The notes: generated by a model not told the origin, from the letters alone. A DNA stretch of 64,000 nt from Rathayibacter sp. VKM Ac-2879 (GCF_015351245.1 NZ_JADKSO010000002.1:1-64000), one strand, 5' to 3'; counted from the first letter of the stretch, positions 36,640 to 45,729 are shown. Program-made: numbers and translations.

Positions 36640-38001
36640 TCAGAGGGCGGCGAAGGCCTCGTCGATCACCGAGATCGCGTCGTCGAGCAGCTCGTCGCTG
36701 AGGGTGAGGCTCGGGAGGAAACGGATGACGTTGCCGGAGGTGCCGGCGCTCAGCACCAGCACGCCGCGCTGGGCGGCGAACTCGATGATCGCCTGCACGG
36801 CCGTCGGGTTGGGCTCTTTGCTCGAGGAGGCGGTGCCCGACTGCACGAGCTCCATCGCCATCATCGCGCCGATCCCGCGGACGTCGCCGATGATGTCGTA
36901 GCGCTCCTGCAGCCCGCGCAGGGCGACGCCCAGCCGGGCGCCGATGCGGTCGGCCTCGGCGAGCAGACCGTCCTCCTCGATGCGTTCGAACACCGCGACC
37001 GCTGCAGCCGCCGCGACCGGGTTGCCGCCGAACGTGCCGCCGAGTCCACCCGCCTGTGCGGAGTCCATGATCTCGGCGCGGCCCGTGACGCCCGCGAGCG
37101 GCAGCCCTCCCGCGATGCCCTTGGCCGACAGCACGAGATCGGGCACCAGGCCGAAGTGCTCGCTCGCGAAGTACGCGCCCGTGCGGGCCATGCCCGACTG
37201 GATCTCGTCGGCGACGAAGACGATGCCGTTCGCCGTGCACCACTCCTGCAGCGCGGGGAGGAAGCCCTCGGCGGGGACCATGAAGCCGCCCTCACCCTGG
37301 ATCGGCTCGACCACGAGGCAGGCCAGCGCGGAGGCGCCGACCGTCTTCTCGAGGTAGGAGATGGTGCGCTCGGCCGCCTCGGCACCGGAAAGGCCATCGT
37401 GGTAGGGGTAGGAGCTCGGCGCCCGATGCACGTCGCTCGCAAAGGGTCCGAAGCCGAGCCCATAGGGGAGCGCCTTGAAGTTCATCGCCATCGTGAGGTT
37501 GGTGCGGCCGTGGTAGGCGTGGTCCAGCACGGCGACTCCTGGTCGACCTGTGTGCTTGCGCGCGATCTTGACGGCGTTCTCGACCGCTTCGGCCCCCGAG
37601 TTGACGAGCACGGTCTTCTTGGCGAAGTCGCCGGGCGTGTGTTCGGCGAGCAGCTCCGCGACGCGGATGTAGGGCTCGTAGGGGGTCACCGTGAAGAGGG
37701 TGTGGGTGAGCCGGCCGAGCTGAGCGGTCGCCGCGGCGACGACCGCGTCGTCGGTGTGGCCGATCGTGGTCACTCCGATGCCCGCGCCGAGGTCGATGAA
37801 GCGGTTGCCGTCGACGTCGACGAGGATCGCACCGTGCGCGTGGTCGATGTAGACCGGGAGGGCGGTGCCCACGCCGGTGGGGACCACGGCCAGACGACGC
37901 TCGTGCAGTTCGCGAGAGCGCGGTCCGGGGATCTCGGTCGCGACGCGACGCTCCTGAGGGACTGCGGACGTGGGAGCCTGAGGAGCGAGGGTGTCTGTCA
38001 T
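36640..38001 (-). CDS. gabT: 4-aminobutyrate aminotransferase
   Basis: A 453-residue class III PLP enzyme converting GABA and 2-oxoglutarate to succinate semialdehyde and glutamate. GabT markers: NSGAEAVENAVKIARKHTGR, DHAYHGRTNLTMAMN, VEPIQGEGGFMVP, VADEIQSGMARTG and the PLP lysine in LSAKGIAGGLPLAGV, plus TFGGNP. A near-paralogue lies at 39374-40708 in the same direction, separated by OsmC and PlsC-type genes. TAGACT 9 bases before the ATG suggests its own nearly leaderless promoter. Confidence 0.9.
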   Translation of the reverse strand: MTDTLAPQAPTSAVPQERRVATEIPGPRSRELHERRLAVVPTGVGTALPVYIDHAHGAILVDVDGNRFIDLGAGIGVTTIGHTDDAVVAAATAQLGRLTHTLFTVTPYEPYIRVAELLAEHTPGDFAKKTVLVNSGAEAVENAVKIARKHTGRPGVAVLDHAYHGRTNLTMAMNFKALPYGLGFGPFASDVHRAPSSYPYHDGLSGAEAAERTISYLEKTVGASALACLVVEPIQGEGGFMVPAEGFLPALQEWCTANGIVFVADEIQSGMARTGAYFASEHFGLVPDLVLSAKGIAGGLPLAGVTGRAEIMDSAQAGGLGGTFGGNPVAAAAAVAVFERIEEDGLLAEADRIGARLGVALRGLQERYDIIGDVRGIGAMMAMELVQSGTASSSKEPNPTAVQAIIEFAAQRGVLVLSAGTSGNVIRFLPSLTLSDELLDDAISVIDEAFAAL

Positions 38002-38010
38002 GGTCCCTCG

Positions 38011-38016
38011 AGTCTA
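38011..38016 (-). promoter_or_regulatory. Probable -10 box of gabT (first copy)
   Basis: Minus-strand TAGACT with a 9-base spacer to ATG 38001, predicting a leader of about 2 bases. Confidence 0.45.
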
Positions 38017-38091
38017 CCCGCGGGGGTCTGACGCCCAGGGGTCCAGACCATCCCCGCCGGCCTGATCCACCGCCTGATGAGGAGCACTGTG

Positions 38092-38559
38092 ATGAAGGCC
38101 GAGCACGACTACTCCCTCTCGATCGCCTGGGCGGGCAACCGCGGGACGGGCACGAGCGGCTACCGCGACTACGGTCGCCAGATCGTCGTCTCAGCCGAGG
38201 GGCCGGCGCCGATCCTCGGCTCCGCCGACACTCCCTTCCGCGGCGATGCCGACCGCTGGAACCCCGAGCAGCTGCTGCTCGCCGCGCTCGCGCAGTGCCA
38301 TCTCCTCTCGTACCTGCACGTGGCGGTGAAGAACGGAGTCGTCGTCACCGACTACACCGACGACGCGAGCGGGCGCATGGTGCAGGAGGGAGAGGGCGGT
38401 CGTTTCGTCTCGGTCACCCTCCGACCCCGCGTCACCGTCGCGGAGGAGTCGATGGTCGCTCTCGCACAGACCCTGCACGCGGAAGCCTCACGGCTGTGCT
38501 TCATCGCGAGCTCGGTGAACTTCCCCGTGGCGCACGAGCCCGTGACGACGGCGCGCTGA
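38092..38559 (+). CDS. OsmC/Ohr-family protein
   Basis: A 155-residue predicted cytoplasmic peroxiredoxin-like protein. WNPEQLLLAALAQCHLLSYL puts one conserved cysteine at 69 and ASRLCFIASSVNFP the second at 136, the pair that reduces organic hydroperoxides in Ohr/OsmC. ATG 38092 follows a GAGGAG site. Its stop is one base from the end of the convergent plsC-type gene. The exact peroxide substrate is unknown. Confidence 0.88.
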   Translation: MKAEHDYSLSIAWAGNRGTGTSGYRDYGRQIVVSAEGPAPILGSADTPFRGDADRWNPEQLLLAALAQCHLLSYLHVAVKNGVVVTDYTDDASGRMVQEGEGGRFVSVTLRPRVTVAEESMVALAQTLHAEASRLCFIASSVNFPVAHEPVTTAR

Positions 38560-38560
38560 A

Positions 38561-39316
38561 TCAGCGGCGCTCGTGCGGGAGCGCCCGACGGATGCGCTCG
38601 ACCGTCGTTGCCGGAGGCGACTCGTTGTAGACGCCCGCGAGCTCTTGACCCGAGAGCGCGTGGATGGCGTTCATCACCTCGTCGGTCGCGTGGCGGCGGG
38701 CGCGCCCGGAGTCGGCCGAGCCGTGCGAGCTCAGGTCGAGAGGATCGCCGAAGCGCACGGTGATGCGGTGCAGTCGGGGGAGGACCGAGCCGACGGGCTG
38801 CAGCTCCTGCGTGCCGATCAGACCCACCGGCACCACGTGAGCGCCGGTCGTGAGCGCGAGCCACGCGACTCCCGTGCGCCCTCGGTAGAGGCGGCCGTCG
38901 CGCGAGCGGGTGCCCTCCGGATACACGGCGAACGCTTCGTCCCGTTCGAGGATCGCCCTGCCGAGATCGAGCGCCTCCTGGGCGGCCTGTCCCGCGCCGC
39001 GCTCGACGGGCACCGCACCGACCGCCGTGAAGAACGCGCGCGAGGCGGCGCCGCGCAGGCCCGGGCCGGTGAAGTAGTCGGACTTGGCGAGGAACTGGAC
39101 GGGCCGCGGGGCGAGCAGCGTCAGCACGGGGGAGTCGATGAACGAGAGGTGATTGCTCGCGAGGATCACCGGCCCGGTGCGGGGCACATTGTCGCGCCCC
39201 TCCACAAGGGGGCGGTAGACCAAGCGGCCAACGCCTCCCATCGTGAGCCGCGCGAGACGCGCCGAGAGGCCGATCCCGGGCGGGGTCGGCCTCGCGTGGT
39301 CGTCATCGGTCCGCAT
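38561..39316 (-). CDS. plsC: 1-acyl-sn-glycerol-3-phosphate acyltransferase family protein
   Basis: A 251-residue membrane-associated acyltransferase that would acylate lysophosphatidic acid. SNHLSFIDSPVL carries the catalytic NH-x4-D (His56, Asp61), VYPEGTRSRDG is block III, and VPVGLIGTQE is block IV. ATG 39316 was preferred over GTG 39322 because TAACGT lies 7 bases before the ATG, fitting a leaderless transcript. It lies between two gabT-like genes without obvious metabolic link. Confidence 0.87.
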   Translation of the reverse strand: MRTDDDHARPTPPGIGLSARLARLTMGGVGRLVYRPLVEGRDNVPRTGPVILASNHLSFIDSPVLTLLAPRPVQFLAKSDYFTGPGLRGAASRAFFTAVGAVPVERGAGQAAQEALDLGRAILERDEAFAVYPEGTRSRDGRLYRGRTGVAWLALTTGAHVVPVGLIGTQELQPVGSVLPRLHRITVRFGDPLDLSSHGSADSGRARRHATDEVMNAIHALSGQELAGVYNESPPATTVERIRRALPHERR

Positions 39317-39323
39317 TCGCACG

Positions 39324-39329
39324 ACGTTA
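39324..39329 (-). promoter_or_regulatory. Probable -10 box of plsC
   Basis: Minus-strand TAACGT, 7 bases before ATG 39316. It supports the ATG rather than the upstream GTG as the start. Confidence 0.45.
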
Positions 39330-39373
39330 CCGGCGGCTCCATGCCCCTCCGGCCATGCGGTGCAGGAGGCGTG

Positions 39374-40708
39374 TCAGCTCAGGCGCGCGAGCGCCTCCTC
39401 GATCACGCTCGCGGCGTCGTCGATCAGCTCCTCGCTGATGACAACGCTCGGCATGATGCGCAAGACGCTGTCCCAACTGCCGGCGTCGAGCACGATCACC
39501 CCGTTCGACGTCGCGTGCGCGAGGACCGCGGCGAGCGCCTCCGGGTTCTGCCGCGTCGTGCCGGGGTGCACGAGCTCGACGCCCCACATCGCGCCCTTGC
39601 CGCGCACCTCGCCGACGACGGCGAAGCGCTCAGCCCATCCGCCGATGCGGGCTCGGAGCGCCCGCTCGACGCGCTGCGCCTCCTCGAGGAGCCCCTCGGA
39701 TTCGATGGCCTCGAACGTCGCCAGCGCGGCGGCGGTCGAGACGGGGTTGCCGCCGAAGGTACCGCCGATGCCGCCGGGCTGCACGGCGTCCATGATCTCG
39801 GCGCGACCCGTGACCGCGGCGAGCGGGAAGCCTCCCGCGATGCCCTTGGCCGTCGTGACGAGGTCGGGCACGACGCCGTAGTGCTCGATCGAGTACCACG
39901 TGCCGGTCCGGGCGATGCCGGCCTGGATCTCGTCCGCGACGAAGACGATGCCGTTCTCGGTGCAGAACTCGGACAGGCGCCGGAAGTAGCCGTCCGCGGG
40001 GATGATGATGCCGCCGTCGCCCTGGATGGGCTCGACGAAGAGCGCGGCGAGCTCCTGGGCGCCGATGTGCGTGCGGATGTAGTCGATGGTGCGCTCGGCT
40101 GCCTCCTCGCCCGTCATGCCCTCGGGATCGCGGAAGGGGTAGCTCATCGGGAGGCTGTAGATCTCGCCCGGGAACGGCCCCATGCCCGCGCGCTCGGGCC
40201 ACGGCCGATACGTCATCGCCATCGTCAGGTTGGTGCGGCCGTGGAAGGCATGGTCGAGGGAGGCGATGGCGCGCCGGCCGGTGAACTTGCGCGCGATCTT
40301 CACCGCGTTCTCGACCGCCTCCGCACCCGAGTTGACGAGGATCGAGTGCTTCTCGAAGTCACCGGGAGTGATCTCGGCGAGCTTCTCGGCGACCCGCACG
40401 TAGTTCTCGTACGGCGTCACGGTGAAGAGGGTGTGGGTGAGCTTCTCGGCCTGGGCGGCGGCGGCGGCCGCGACCGCCGGGTGCGCGTGGCCGATCGTGG
40501 TCACTCCGATGCCGCAACCGAGATCGATCAGGCGGTTGCCGTCGACGTCGACCAGGACGGCGCCCGAGGCGTGGTCCATGTAGATGTTCGCGAGCGTTCC
40601 GGCTCCGCGGGAGACGCTGGCGACACGCCGCTCCTGCAGGGCGACGGAGCGCGGGCCGGGGAGCTCGGTGACGAGCTCTCGGGACTGGGGGACCGAGAAT
40701 TCACGCAT
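39374..40708 (-). CDS. gabT: 4-aminobutyrate aminotransferase, second copy
   Basis: A 444-residue GabT-type enzyme closely resembling the 36640-38001 protein along its whole length: NSGAEAVENAVKIARKFTGR, DHAFHGRTNLTMAM, VEPIQGDGGIIIP, VADEIQAGIARTG and the PLP lysine in TAKGIAGGFPLAAVTG. Differences cluster around the substrate-side segments (for example RPWPERAGMGPFPG), so the two may prefer different omega-amino acids such as GABA and 5-aminovalerate; that is inference. It has its own leaderless-type promoter (TAGCAT, 6 bases). Confidence 0.88.
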   Translation of the reverse strand: MREFSVPQSRELVTELPGPRSVALQERRVASVSRGAGTLANIYMDHASGAVLVDVDGNRLIDLGCGIGVTTIGHAHPAVAAAAAAQAEKLTHTLFTVTPYENYVRVAEKLAEITPGDFEKHSILVNSGAEAVENAVKIARKFTGRRAIASLDHAFHGRTNLTMAMTYRPWPERAGMGPFPGEIYSLPMSYPFRDPEGMTGEEAAERTIDYIRTHIGAQELAALFVEPIQGDGGIIIPADGYFRRLSEFCTENGIVFVADEIQAGIARTGTWYSIEHYGVVPDLVTTAKGIAGGFPLAAVTGRAEIMDAVQPGGIGGTFGGNPVSTAAALATFEAIESEGLLEEAQRVERALRARIGGWAERFAVVGEVRGKGAMWGVELVHPGTTRQNPEALAAVLAHATSNGVIVLDAGSWDSVLRIMPSVVISEELIDDAASVIEEALARLS

Positions 40709-40714
40709 GCCTCG

Positions 40715-40720
40715 ATGCTA
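40715..40720 (-). promoter_or_regulatory. Probable -10 box of second gabT
   Basis: Minus-strand TAGCAT exactly 6 bases before ATG 40708, fitting a leaderless transcript. Confidence 0.5.
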
Positions 40721-40829
40721 GGCGAGGCTCCTCCTGGCCGAGGGAGGCGCGTCCAGGAGGCCCATAGGCGCGTGGCGCACCATGGTCTCGATCCATCGTC
40801 CCCGGCGTCGCCGGCAGAAAGGTGCCTCC

Positions 40830-41795
40830 GTGCGCAGAACACTCGCGATCCTCGCCGTCCTGGGCGTCTCCCTCGGTCTGGCGGCCTGTACGTCGTCGGC
40901 GCAGGAGGCGGCCCCGACCGCGTCGGCGACTCCGCTCAGCTGTGTCTCGTCCGGCGACGCCACGAACGCCGTGCAGACCAGCGGCGACTTCGGCACGAAG
41001 CCCGTCACGGTGTTCCCCACCCCGGTGAGCGTCGACCAGACCGAGCGCGCCGTCACTCTCGAGGGGACCGGCCCGACGGTCGTCGAGGGCGACACCGTGC
41101 TCGTCGACTACACGCTCTACAACGGCTCCAGCGGAGCCGCGTTCTCGGCCAGCACCTACGCGGGAGGCGGTCGTGCCGCCTTCGAGGTCGACCCCACGCA
41201 ATACCTCACCGGCCTCGTCAAGGCCGTGAACTGTGCGACCGTGGGCTCTCGCGTGGTCGCTGTCGTGCCTCCGGCCGATGCGTTCGGCGACGCGGGCAAG
41301 AGCGACTTCCAGCTCTCTGGCACCGACTCCATCGTGATGGTGATCGACATCCGCGCGATCGTGCCGAACGCGGCCGACGGTACGCCGCAGCCTCCTGTCG
41401 ACGGGCTCCCGACAGTGGCGCTCGCCGACGACGGCACGCCGACGGTCACGGTGCCCTCGAGCAACCCGCCAGCAGACCTCCAGATCGAGGTTCTCAAGAA
41501 GGGCGGCGGGGCGACAGCGGCCGACGGCGACAGCCTGATCGTGCAGTACCAGGGCGTCATCTGGGGCACGGGCGCGGTGTTCGACCAGAGCTGGGGCAAG
41601 GGCAAGCCGGCGACGCTCACGACCGGCAGCGTGATCGAGGGCTTCAAGGAGGCCCTCGTGGGCCAGACGGTCGGCTCTCAGGTGCTCGTGACCATCCCGC
41701 CGTCGAAGGGCTATGGCGACGGAGGCAACCAGAAGGCAGGCATCAGCGGCACCGACACCCTCGTGTTCGTCATCGACATCCTCGCCGTCAACTGA
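40830..41795 (+). CDS. Lipoprotein with two FKBP-type PPIase domains
   Basis: A 321-residue secreted lipoprotein. Signal peptide RRTLAILAVLGVSLGLAAC puts the lipidated cysteine at 20. Domain 1 (about 85-185) follows the FKBP pattern loosely (GDTVLVDYTLYNG, VPPADAFGD); domain 2 (about 215-321) is classical, with SLIVQYQGVIWGTGAVFDQS, GSVIEGFKEALVGQTVGS and IPPSKGYGDGG. It probably folds exported proteins outside the membrane. GTG 40830 follows GAAAGG. It is divergent from gabT. Confidence 0.88.
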   Translation: MRRTLAILAVLGVSLGLAACTSSAQEAAPTASATPLSCVSSGDATNAVQTSGDFGTKPVTVFPTPVSVDQTERAVTLEGTGPTVVEGDTVLVDYTLYNGSSGAAFSASTYAGGGRAAFEVDPTQYLTGLVKAVNCATVGSRVVAVVPPADAFGDAGKSDFQLSGTDSIVMVIDIRAIVPNAADGTPQPPVDGLPTVALADDGTPTVTVPSSNPPADLQIEVLKKGGGATAADGDSLIVQYQGVIWGTGAVFDQSWGKGKPATLTTGSVIEGFKEALVGQTVGSQVLVTIPPSKGYGDGGNQKAGISGTDTLVFVIDILAVN

Positions 41796-41832
41796 CCGAG
41801 GCGGCCGCCTCCCTGCGTGCCAGGATGGGCGG

Positions 41833-42933
41833 ATGCGCAGGGTCATCATCCTCGGTTCGACCGGGTCCATCGGCACGCAGGCCCTCGATGTCATCGGTGC
41901 CCACCGCGAACGCTTCGAGGTCGTCGGTCTCGCGGCCGGCTCGAACCGCGCGACGGTCGCCGAGCAGGCGGCCGAGTTCGGGGTCGACCACATCGCGTTC
42001 GGCGCCGCGGAGGCAGAGCAGCTGATCCGCTCCGTCGACGCCGACGTGGTGCTCAACGGCATCACCGGCTCCGTCGGGCTCGGCCCGACGCTCGCCGCGC
42101 TCGAGGAGGGGCGGACGCTCGCCCTCGCGAACAAGGAGTCGCTGATCGTCGGCGGCGAACTCGTGACCTCACGTGCTGCGCCGGGGCAGATCGTGCCGGT
42201 CGACTCCGAGCACTCGGCCATCGCCCAGGCCCTGCTCGCGGGCGAGCACGGCGAGGTGAGACGGCTCGTCCTCACTGCCTCGGGCGGTCCGTTCCGGGGG
42301 CGCGACCGCGCCTCCTTGCGCGACGTCACACCGGCGGAGGCGCTCGCCCACCCGACCTGGGACATGGGCCTCGTGGTGACCACCAACTCCTCGACCCTCG
42401 TCAACAAGGGCCTCGAGGTGATCGAGGCGCACTTGCTCTTCGACGTGCCGTACGAGCGGATCGACGTGACCGTGCATCCGCAATCGGTGATCCATTCGAT
42501 GGTCGAGTTCGTCGACGGGTCGACCATCGCTCAGGCCTCGCCGCCCGACATGCGCCTGCCGATCTCCCTCGGCCTTGACTGGCCGCACCGGGTCGCGGGG
42601 GTCGGCGTGCCGTTGGACTGGACGCGCTCGCACGCCTGGACCTTCGAGCCGCTCGACGAAGAGGCGTTTCCTTCGGTGCGCCTCGCCAAGCGGGTCGGGG
42701 AGGCGGGCGCCTCCTACCCCGCGGTCTTCAACGGGGCGAACGAGCAGGCCGTGCAGGCCTTCCACGCCGGGCGGATCGGCTACCTCGACATCCTCGACAC
42801 CGTGGAGGCGGTGGTCGACGTGCACGTGGTCGACGGCCCGCTGACCCGCGAGTCGCTTGCGGCGGCCGAGGCGTGGGCGCGACGGACTGCGGACGAGCGC
42901 ATCGCCCGGTCTCAGCCGCACAACCTCAGCTGA
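41833..42933 (+). CDS. dxr: 1-deoxy-D-xylulose 5-phosphate reductoisomerase
   Basis: The second enzyme of the MEP isoprenoid pathway: NADPH-dependent conversion of DXP to MEP. The 366-residue protein has the NADPH loop VIILGSTGSIGTQAL, LANKESLIVGGELV, PVDSEHSAIAQAL, LTASGGPFRG, and substrate residues in NSSTLVNKGLEVIEAHLLF and VHPQSVIHSMVEFVDG. CAGGAT 6 bases before ATG 41833 resembles the leaderless arrangement of its neighbours. ispG of the same pathway lies downstream beyond rseP. Confidence 0.96.
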   Translation: MRRVIILGSTGSIGTQALDVIGAHRERFEVVGLAAGSNRATVAEQAAEFGVDHIAFGAAEAEQLIRSVDADVVLNGITGSVGLGPTLAALEEGRTLALANKESLIVGGELVTSRAAPGQIVPVDSEHSAIAQALLAGEHGEVRRLVLTASGGPFRGRDRASLRDVTPAEALAHPTWDMGLVVTTNSSTLVNKGLEVIEAHLLFDVPYERIDVTVHPQSVIHSMVEFVDGSTIAQASPPDMRLPISLGLDWPHRVAGVGVPLDWTRSHAWTFEPLDEEAFPSVRLAKRVGEAGASYPAVFNGANEQAVQAFHAGRIGYLDILDTVEAVVDVHVVDGPLTRESLAAAEAWARRTADERIARSQPHNLS

Positions 42934-42960
42934 GACGTCGTCTCGTGCACCATCGTGCGC

Positions 42961-43012
42961 GAGAGGCCGCCTCAGCTGACGTTGTGTCGGCGCGCGCGAG
43001 GCGGCGCCTCTC
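42961..43012 (+). terminator. Hairpin after dxr
   Basis: GAGAGGCCGCCTC (42961-42973) pairs with GAGGCGGCGCCTCTC (42998-43012) with one 2-base bulge and a 24-base loop. It lies 28 bases after the dxr stop and before the rseP promoter, as a terminator would. Confidence 0.6.
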
Positions 43013-43059
43013 AGGGGGAGAGCCCAGGGCCCATCCAGCGGGCGCCGTCGACCGCGGCC

Positions 43060-43065
43060 TACTCT
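43060..43065 (+). promoter_or_regulatory. Probable -10 box of rseP
   Basis: TACTCT with 6 bases to GTG 43072. It makes GTG 43072 more likely than GTG 43066 as the start of a leaderless message. Confidence 0.45.
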
Positions 43066-43071
43066 GTGTCG

Positions 43072-44448
43072 GTGGAATCCGTGCTGCTCTTCGTCCTCGG
43101 CGTCGTCATCATCGCCGTCGGCGTCGCCCTCTCGATCGCGCTGCACGAGGTCGGGCACCTCGTCCCCGCCAAGGTGTTCGGCGTCAAGGTGACCCAGTAC
43201 ATGATCGGCTTCGGCCCGACCGTGTTCTCCCGCCGACGCGGCGAGACGGAGTACGGAGTCAAGGCGATCCCGCTCGGCGGCTACATCGCGATGATCGGGA
43301 TGTACCCGCCCAAGCATGAGGGCGACCCCGACACCGAGGCGGCTGTCGGCCTCTTCCAGGGAGTAGGCTACCGCCCGTCGACGACGCAGGGGGACCGTCG
43401 CCCCACGATGATCGACGAGGCACGTGCCGCGAGCGCCCAGACGATCGGTGCGGGGGAAGAGCACCGCGCCTTCTACCGCCTTCCGGTCTGGAAGCGCGTG
43501 ATCATCATGGCGGGCGGCCCGTTCATGAACCTCGTGATCGCGAGTGTGCTGTTCACGGTGCTGCTCTGCGGGATCGGGGTGCCGCAGAGCACCTCGACGC
43601 TCGCCTCCGTCTCGCAGTGCGTCGTCCCGGAGTCGCAGCGCGCCACAGCGACGTGCACTGCCGGCGAGCCGCTCGCGCCGGGTGCCGCGGCGGGGCTCGT
43701 CCCCGGCGACACCATCACGTCGATCGACGGCACCCCGATCTCGACGTGGAACGATCTCACTCCGATCGTCCAGCGCTCCGCGGGCGTCCCGCTCCGCGTC
43801 GTGGTCGAGCGCGGTGGCGCACCGCTGACCCTCACGATCACCCCCGCCGAGAACGAGGTCGCCGTCACGGACTCCGCGGGGAACGTCGTCAAGGACGCCT
43901 CCGGGGCGGTGGAGACGCACACGGTCGGTTTCATCGGCATCTCGCCGACCTCCACCCTCGCGCAGCAGCCGATCACAGCGGTGCCCGGCACCGTCTGGCA
44001 GAACATCACGAGCGTCGCGCACGTGATCCTCAATCTCCCGCAGCGCCTCATCGACGTCGCGCAGGCGGCGTTCGGGTCCGAGGCGCGGGACGCCAACGGC
44101 CCGATCAGCGTCGTGGGGGTGGGTCGGATCGCGGGCGAGATCGCCGCCTCCGACCAGCTGCCCATCGTGGCGAAGGTGCAGACGATGGTGGGCGTGCTCG
44201 CCTCCCTCAACGTGGCACTGCTGGTCTTCAACCTGGTGCCGCTGCTGCCGATGGACGGCGGCCACATCGCCGGGGCTCTCTGGGAGGGGCTGCGCCGCCG
44301 CATCGCGAAGCTCTTCGGCCGCCGCGATCCCGGCCCGGTCGACATCGCCCGCCTGCTCCCGCTGACCTACGTGGTCGTGCTGGTGTTGGGCGGCATGAGT
44401 GCGCTGCTCATCTACGCCGACATCGTGAAGCCCATTCAGCTGTTCTGA
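43072..44448 (+). CDS. rseP: RseP-type site-2 intramembrane metalloprotease
   Basis: A 458-residue membrane protease that cleaves substrates such as anti-sigma factors within the membrane. The zinc site is HEVGH (25-29) in TM1 and NLVPLLPMDGGH near the C-terminus; a PDZ domain lies between (APGAAAGLVPGDTITSIDGT). Four membrane segments are visible. A basic insert around YPPKHEGDPDTEAAV to EHRAFYRLPVWKR is typical of actinobacterial homologues. It is flanked by dxr and ispG, a common actinobacterial order. Two GTG starts (43066, 43072) are possible. Confidence 0.93.
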   Translation: MESVLLFVLGVVIIAVGVALSIALHEVGHLVPAKVFGVKVTQYMIGFGPTVFSRRRGETEYGVKAIPLGGYIAMIGMYPPKHEGDPDTEAAVGLFQGVGYRPSTTQGDRRPTMIDEARAASAQTIGAGEEHRAFYRLPVWKRVIIMAGGPFMNLVIASVLFTVLLCGIGVPQSTSTLASVSQCVVPESQRATATCTAGEPLAPGAAAGLVPGDTITSIDGTPISTWNDLTPIVQRSAGVPLRVVVERGGAPLTLTITPAENEVAVTDSAGNVVKDASGAVETHTVGFIGISPTSTLAQQPITAVPGTVWQNITSVAHVILNLPQRLIDVAQAAFGSEARDANGPISVVGVGRIAGEIAASDQLPIVAKVQTMVGVLASLNVALLVFNLVPLLPMDGGHIAGALWEGLRRRIAKLFGRRDPGPVDIARLLPLTYVVVLVLGGMSALLIYADIVKPIQLF

Positions 44449-44555
44449 TCGCACGCCGATCCTGTCCGTGCCGCGGTCGACGGAGCACGGCGGCTCCGAG
44501 GAGCGTGCACTGCTGGGAAGACCCGGCGAGCGGACTGAGTATCCGGACGCGCGCG

Positions 44556-44561
44556 TACGAT
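44556..44561 (+). promoter_or_regulatory. Probable -10 box of ispG
   Basis: TACGAT with 7 bases to GTG 44569. It overlaps the ATG at 44560, which is therefore unlikely to be translated. Confidence 0.5.
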
Positions 44562-44568
44562 GGGGCGC

Positions 44569-45729
44569 GTGCCAGCAGTGAATCTGGGTCTTCCCAAGGT
44601 CCCCATGACCCTCGCCCCCCGCCGCAAGTCCCGCCAGATCAAGGTGGGCAAGGTCCTCGTAGGCGGTGACGCGCAGGTCAGCGTCCAGTCGATGTGCACC
44701 ACTCCGACGACGAACATCAACGCGACGCTCCAGCAGATCGCCGAACTCACCGCGTCCGGCTGCGACATCGTCCGCGTCGCGGTCCCGAGCCGCGACGATG
44801 CGGAGGTGCTGCCGATCATCGCGAAGAAGAGCCAGATCCCGGTCATCGCCGACATCCACTTCCAGCCCAACTACGTGTACGCGGCGATCGACGCCGGCTG
44901 CGCCGCCGTCCGCGTGAACCCGGGCAACATCCGCAAGTTCGACGACCAGGTGGGCAAGATCGCCGCCGCGGCGAAGGCCGCGGGAGTCTCGATCCGCATC
45001 GGCGTCAACGCGGGCTCGCTCGAGCCGAGCATCCTGCAGAAGTACGGCAAGCCCACCCCCGAGGCCCTCGTCGAGAGCGCCGTCTGGGAGGCGAGCCTCT
45101 TCGAGGAGCACGACTTCCACGACTTCAAGATCTCGGTCAAGCACAACGACCCGGTCGTCATGGTGCAGGCCTACCGGCAGCTCGCCGAGCGCGGCGACTG
45201 GCCGCTGCACCTGGGCGTCACGGAGGCGGGTCCCGAGTTCCAGGGCACCATCAAGTCGGCGACTGCGTTCGGCATCCTGCTGGGTGAGGGCATCGGCGAC
45301 ACCATCCGCGTCTCGCTCTCGGCGCCTCCCGCGCAGGAGGTCAAGGTCGGTCTCCAGATCCTCCAATCACTCAACCTCCGCGAGCGCAAGCTCGAGATCG
45401 TCTCGTGCCCGAGCTGCGGTCGTGCGCAGGTCGACGTGTACACGCTCGCCAACGACGTGACCGCCGGCCTCGAGGGCATGAGCGTCCCCCTCCGCGTCGC
45501 GGTCATGGGGTGCGTGGTCAACGGTCCCGGTGAGGCGCGTGAGGCCGACCTCGGCGTCGCCTCCGGCAACGGCAAGGGCCAGATCTTCGTCAAGGGAGAG
45601 GTCATCAAGACCGTCCCCGAGGCCGAGATCGTCAAGACCCTCATCGAGGAGGCGAACCGTCTCGCCGCCGAGATGCCCGCCGACGACACGTCCACGGGCT
45701 CGCCCGTCGTCACCGTCGGAGCCAACTGA
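44569..45729 (+). CDS. ispG: 4-hydroxy-3-methylbut-2-enyl diphosphate synthase (flavodoxin)
   Basis: Converts MEcPP to HMBPP in the MEP pathway using a [4Fe-4S] cluster. The 386-residue protein has [17 protein letters not shown] at the N-terminus, TIM-barrel segments [30 protein letters not shown] and [17 protein letters not shown], and cluster ligands in [12 protein letters not shown] and [15 protein letters not shown] 44569 is chosen over ATG 44560 because the latter falls inside the -10 box. The gene end takes part in a 24-base imperfect duplication. Confidence 0.96.
   Translation: MPAVNLGLPKVPMTLAPRRKSRQIKVGKVLVGGDAQVSVQSMCTTPTTNINATLQQIAELTASGCDIVRVAVPSRDDAEVLPIIAKKSQIPVIADIHFQPNYVYAAIDAGCAAVRVNPGNIRKFDDQVGKIAAAAKAAGVSIRIGVNAGSLEPSILQKYGKPTPEALVESAVWEASLFEEHDFHDFKISVKHNDPVVMVQAYRQLAERGDWPLHLGVTEAGPEFQGTIKSATAFGILLGEGIGDTIRVSLSAPPAQEVKVGLQILQSLNLRERKLEIVSCPSCGRAQVDVYTLANDVTAGLEGMSVPLRVAVMGCVVNGPGEAREADLGVASGNGKGQIFVKGEVIKTVPEAEIVKTLIEEANRLAAEMPADDTSTGSPVVTVGAN

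Noticed and set aside
44560-44562. ATG as the ispG start
   Set aside because: It overlaps the TACGAT -10 box; GTG 44569 is at the right distance for a leaderless message.
42169-45366. A 1065-codon open frame on the minus strand
   Set aside because: It is antisense to dxr, rseP and ispG, which have clear family motifs. Its translation is Arg/Asp/His-rich low complexity, a shadow of high-GC codon bias.
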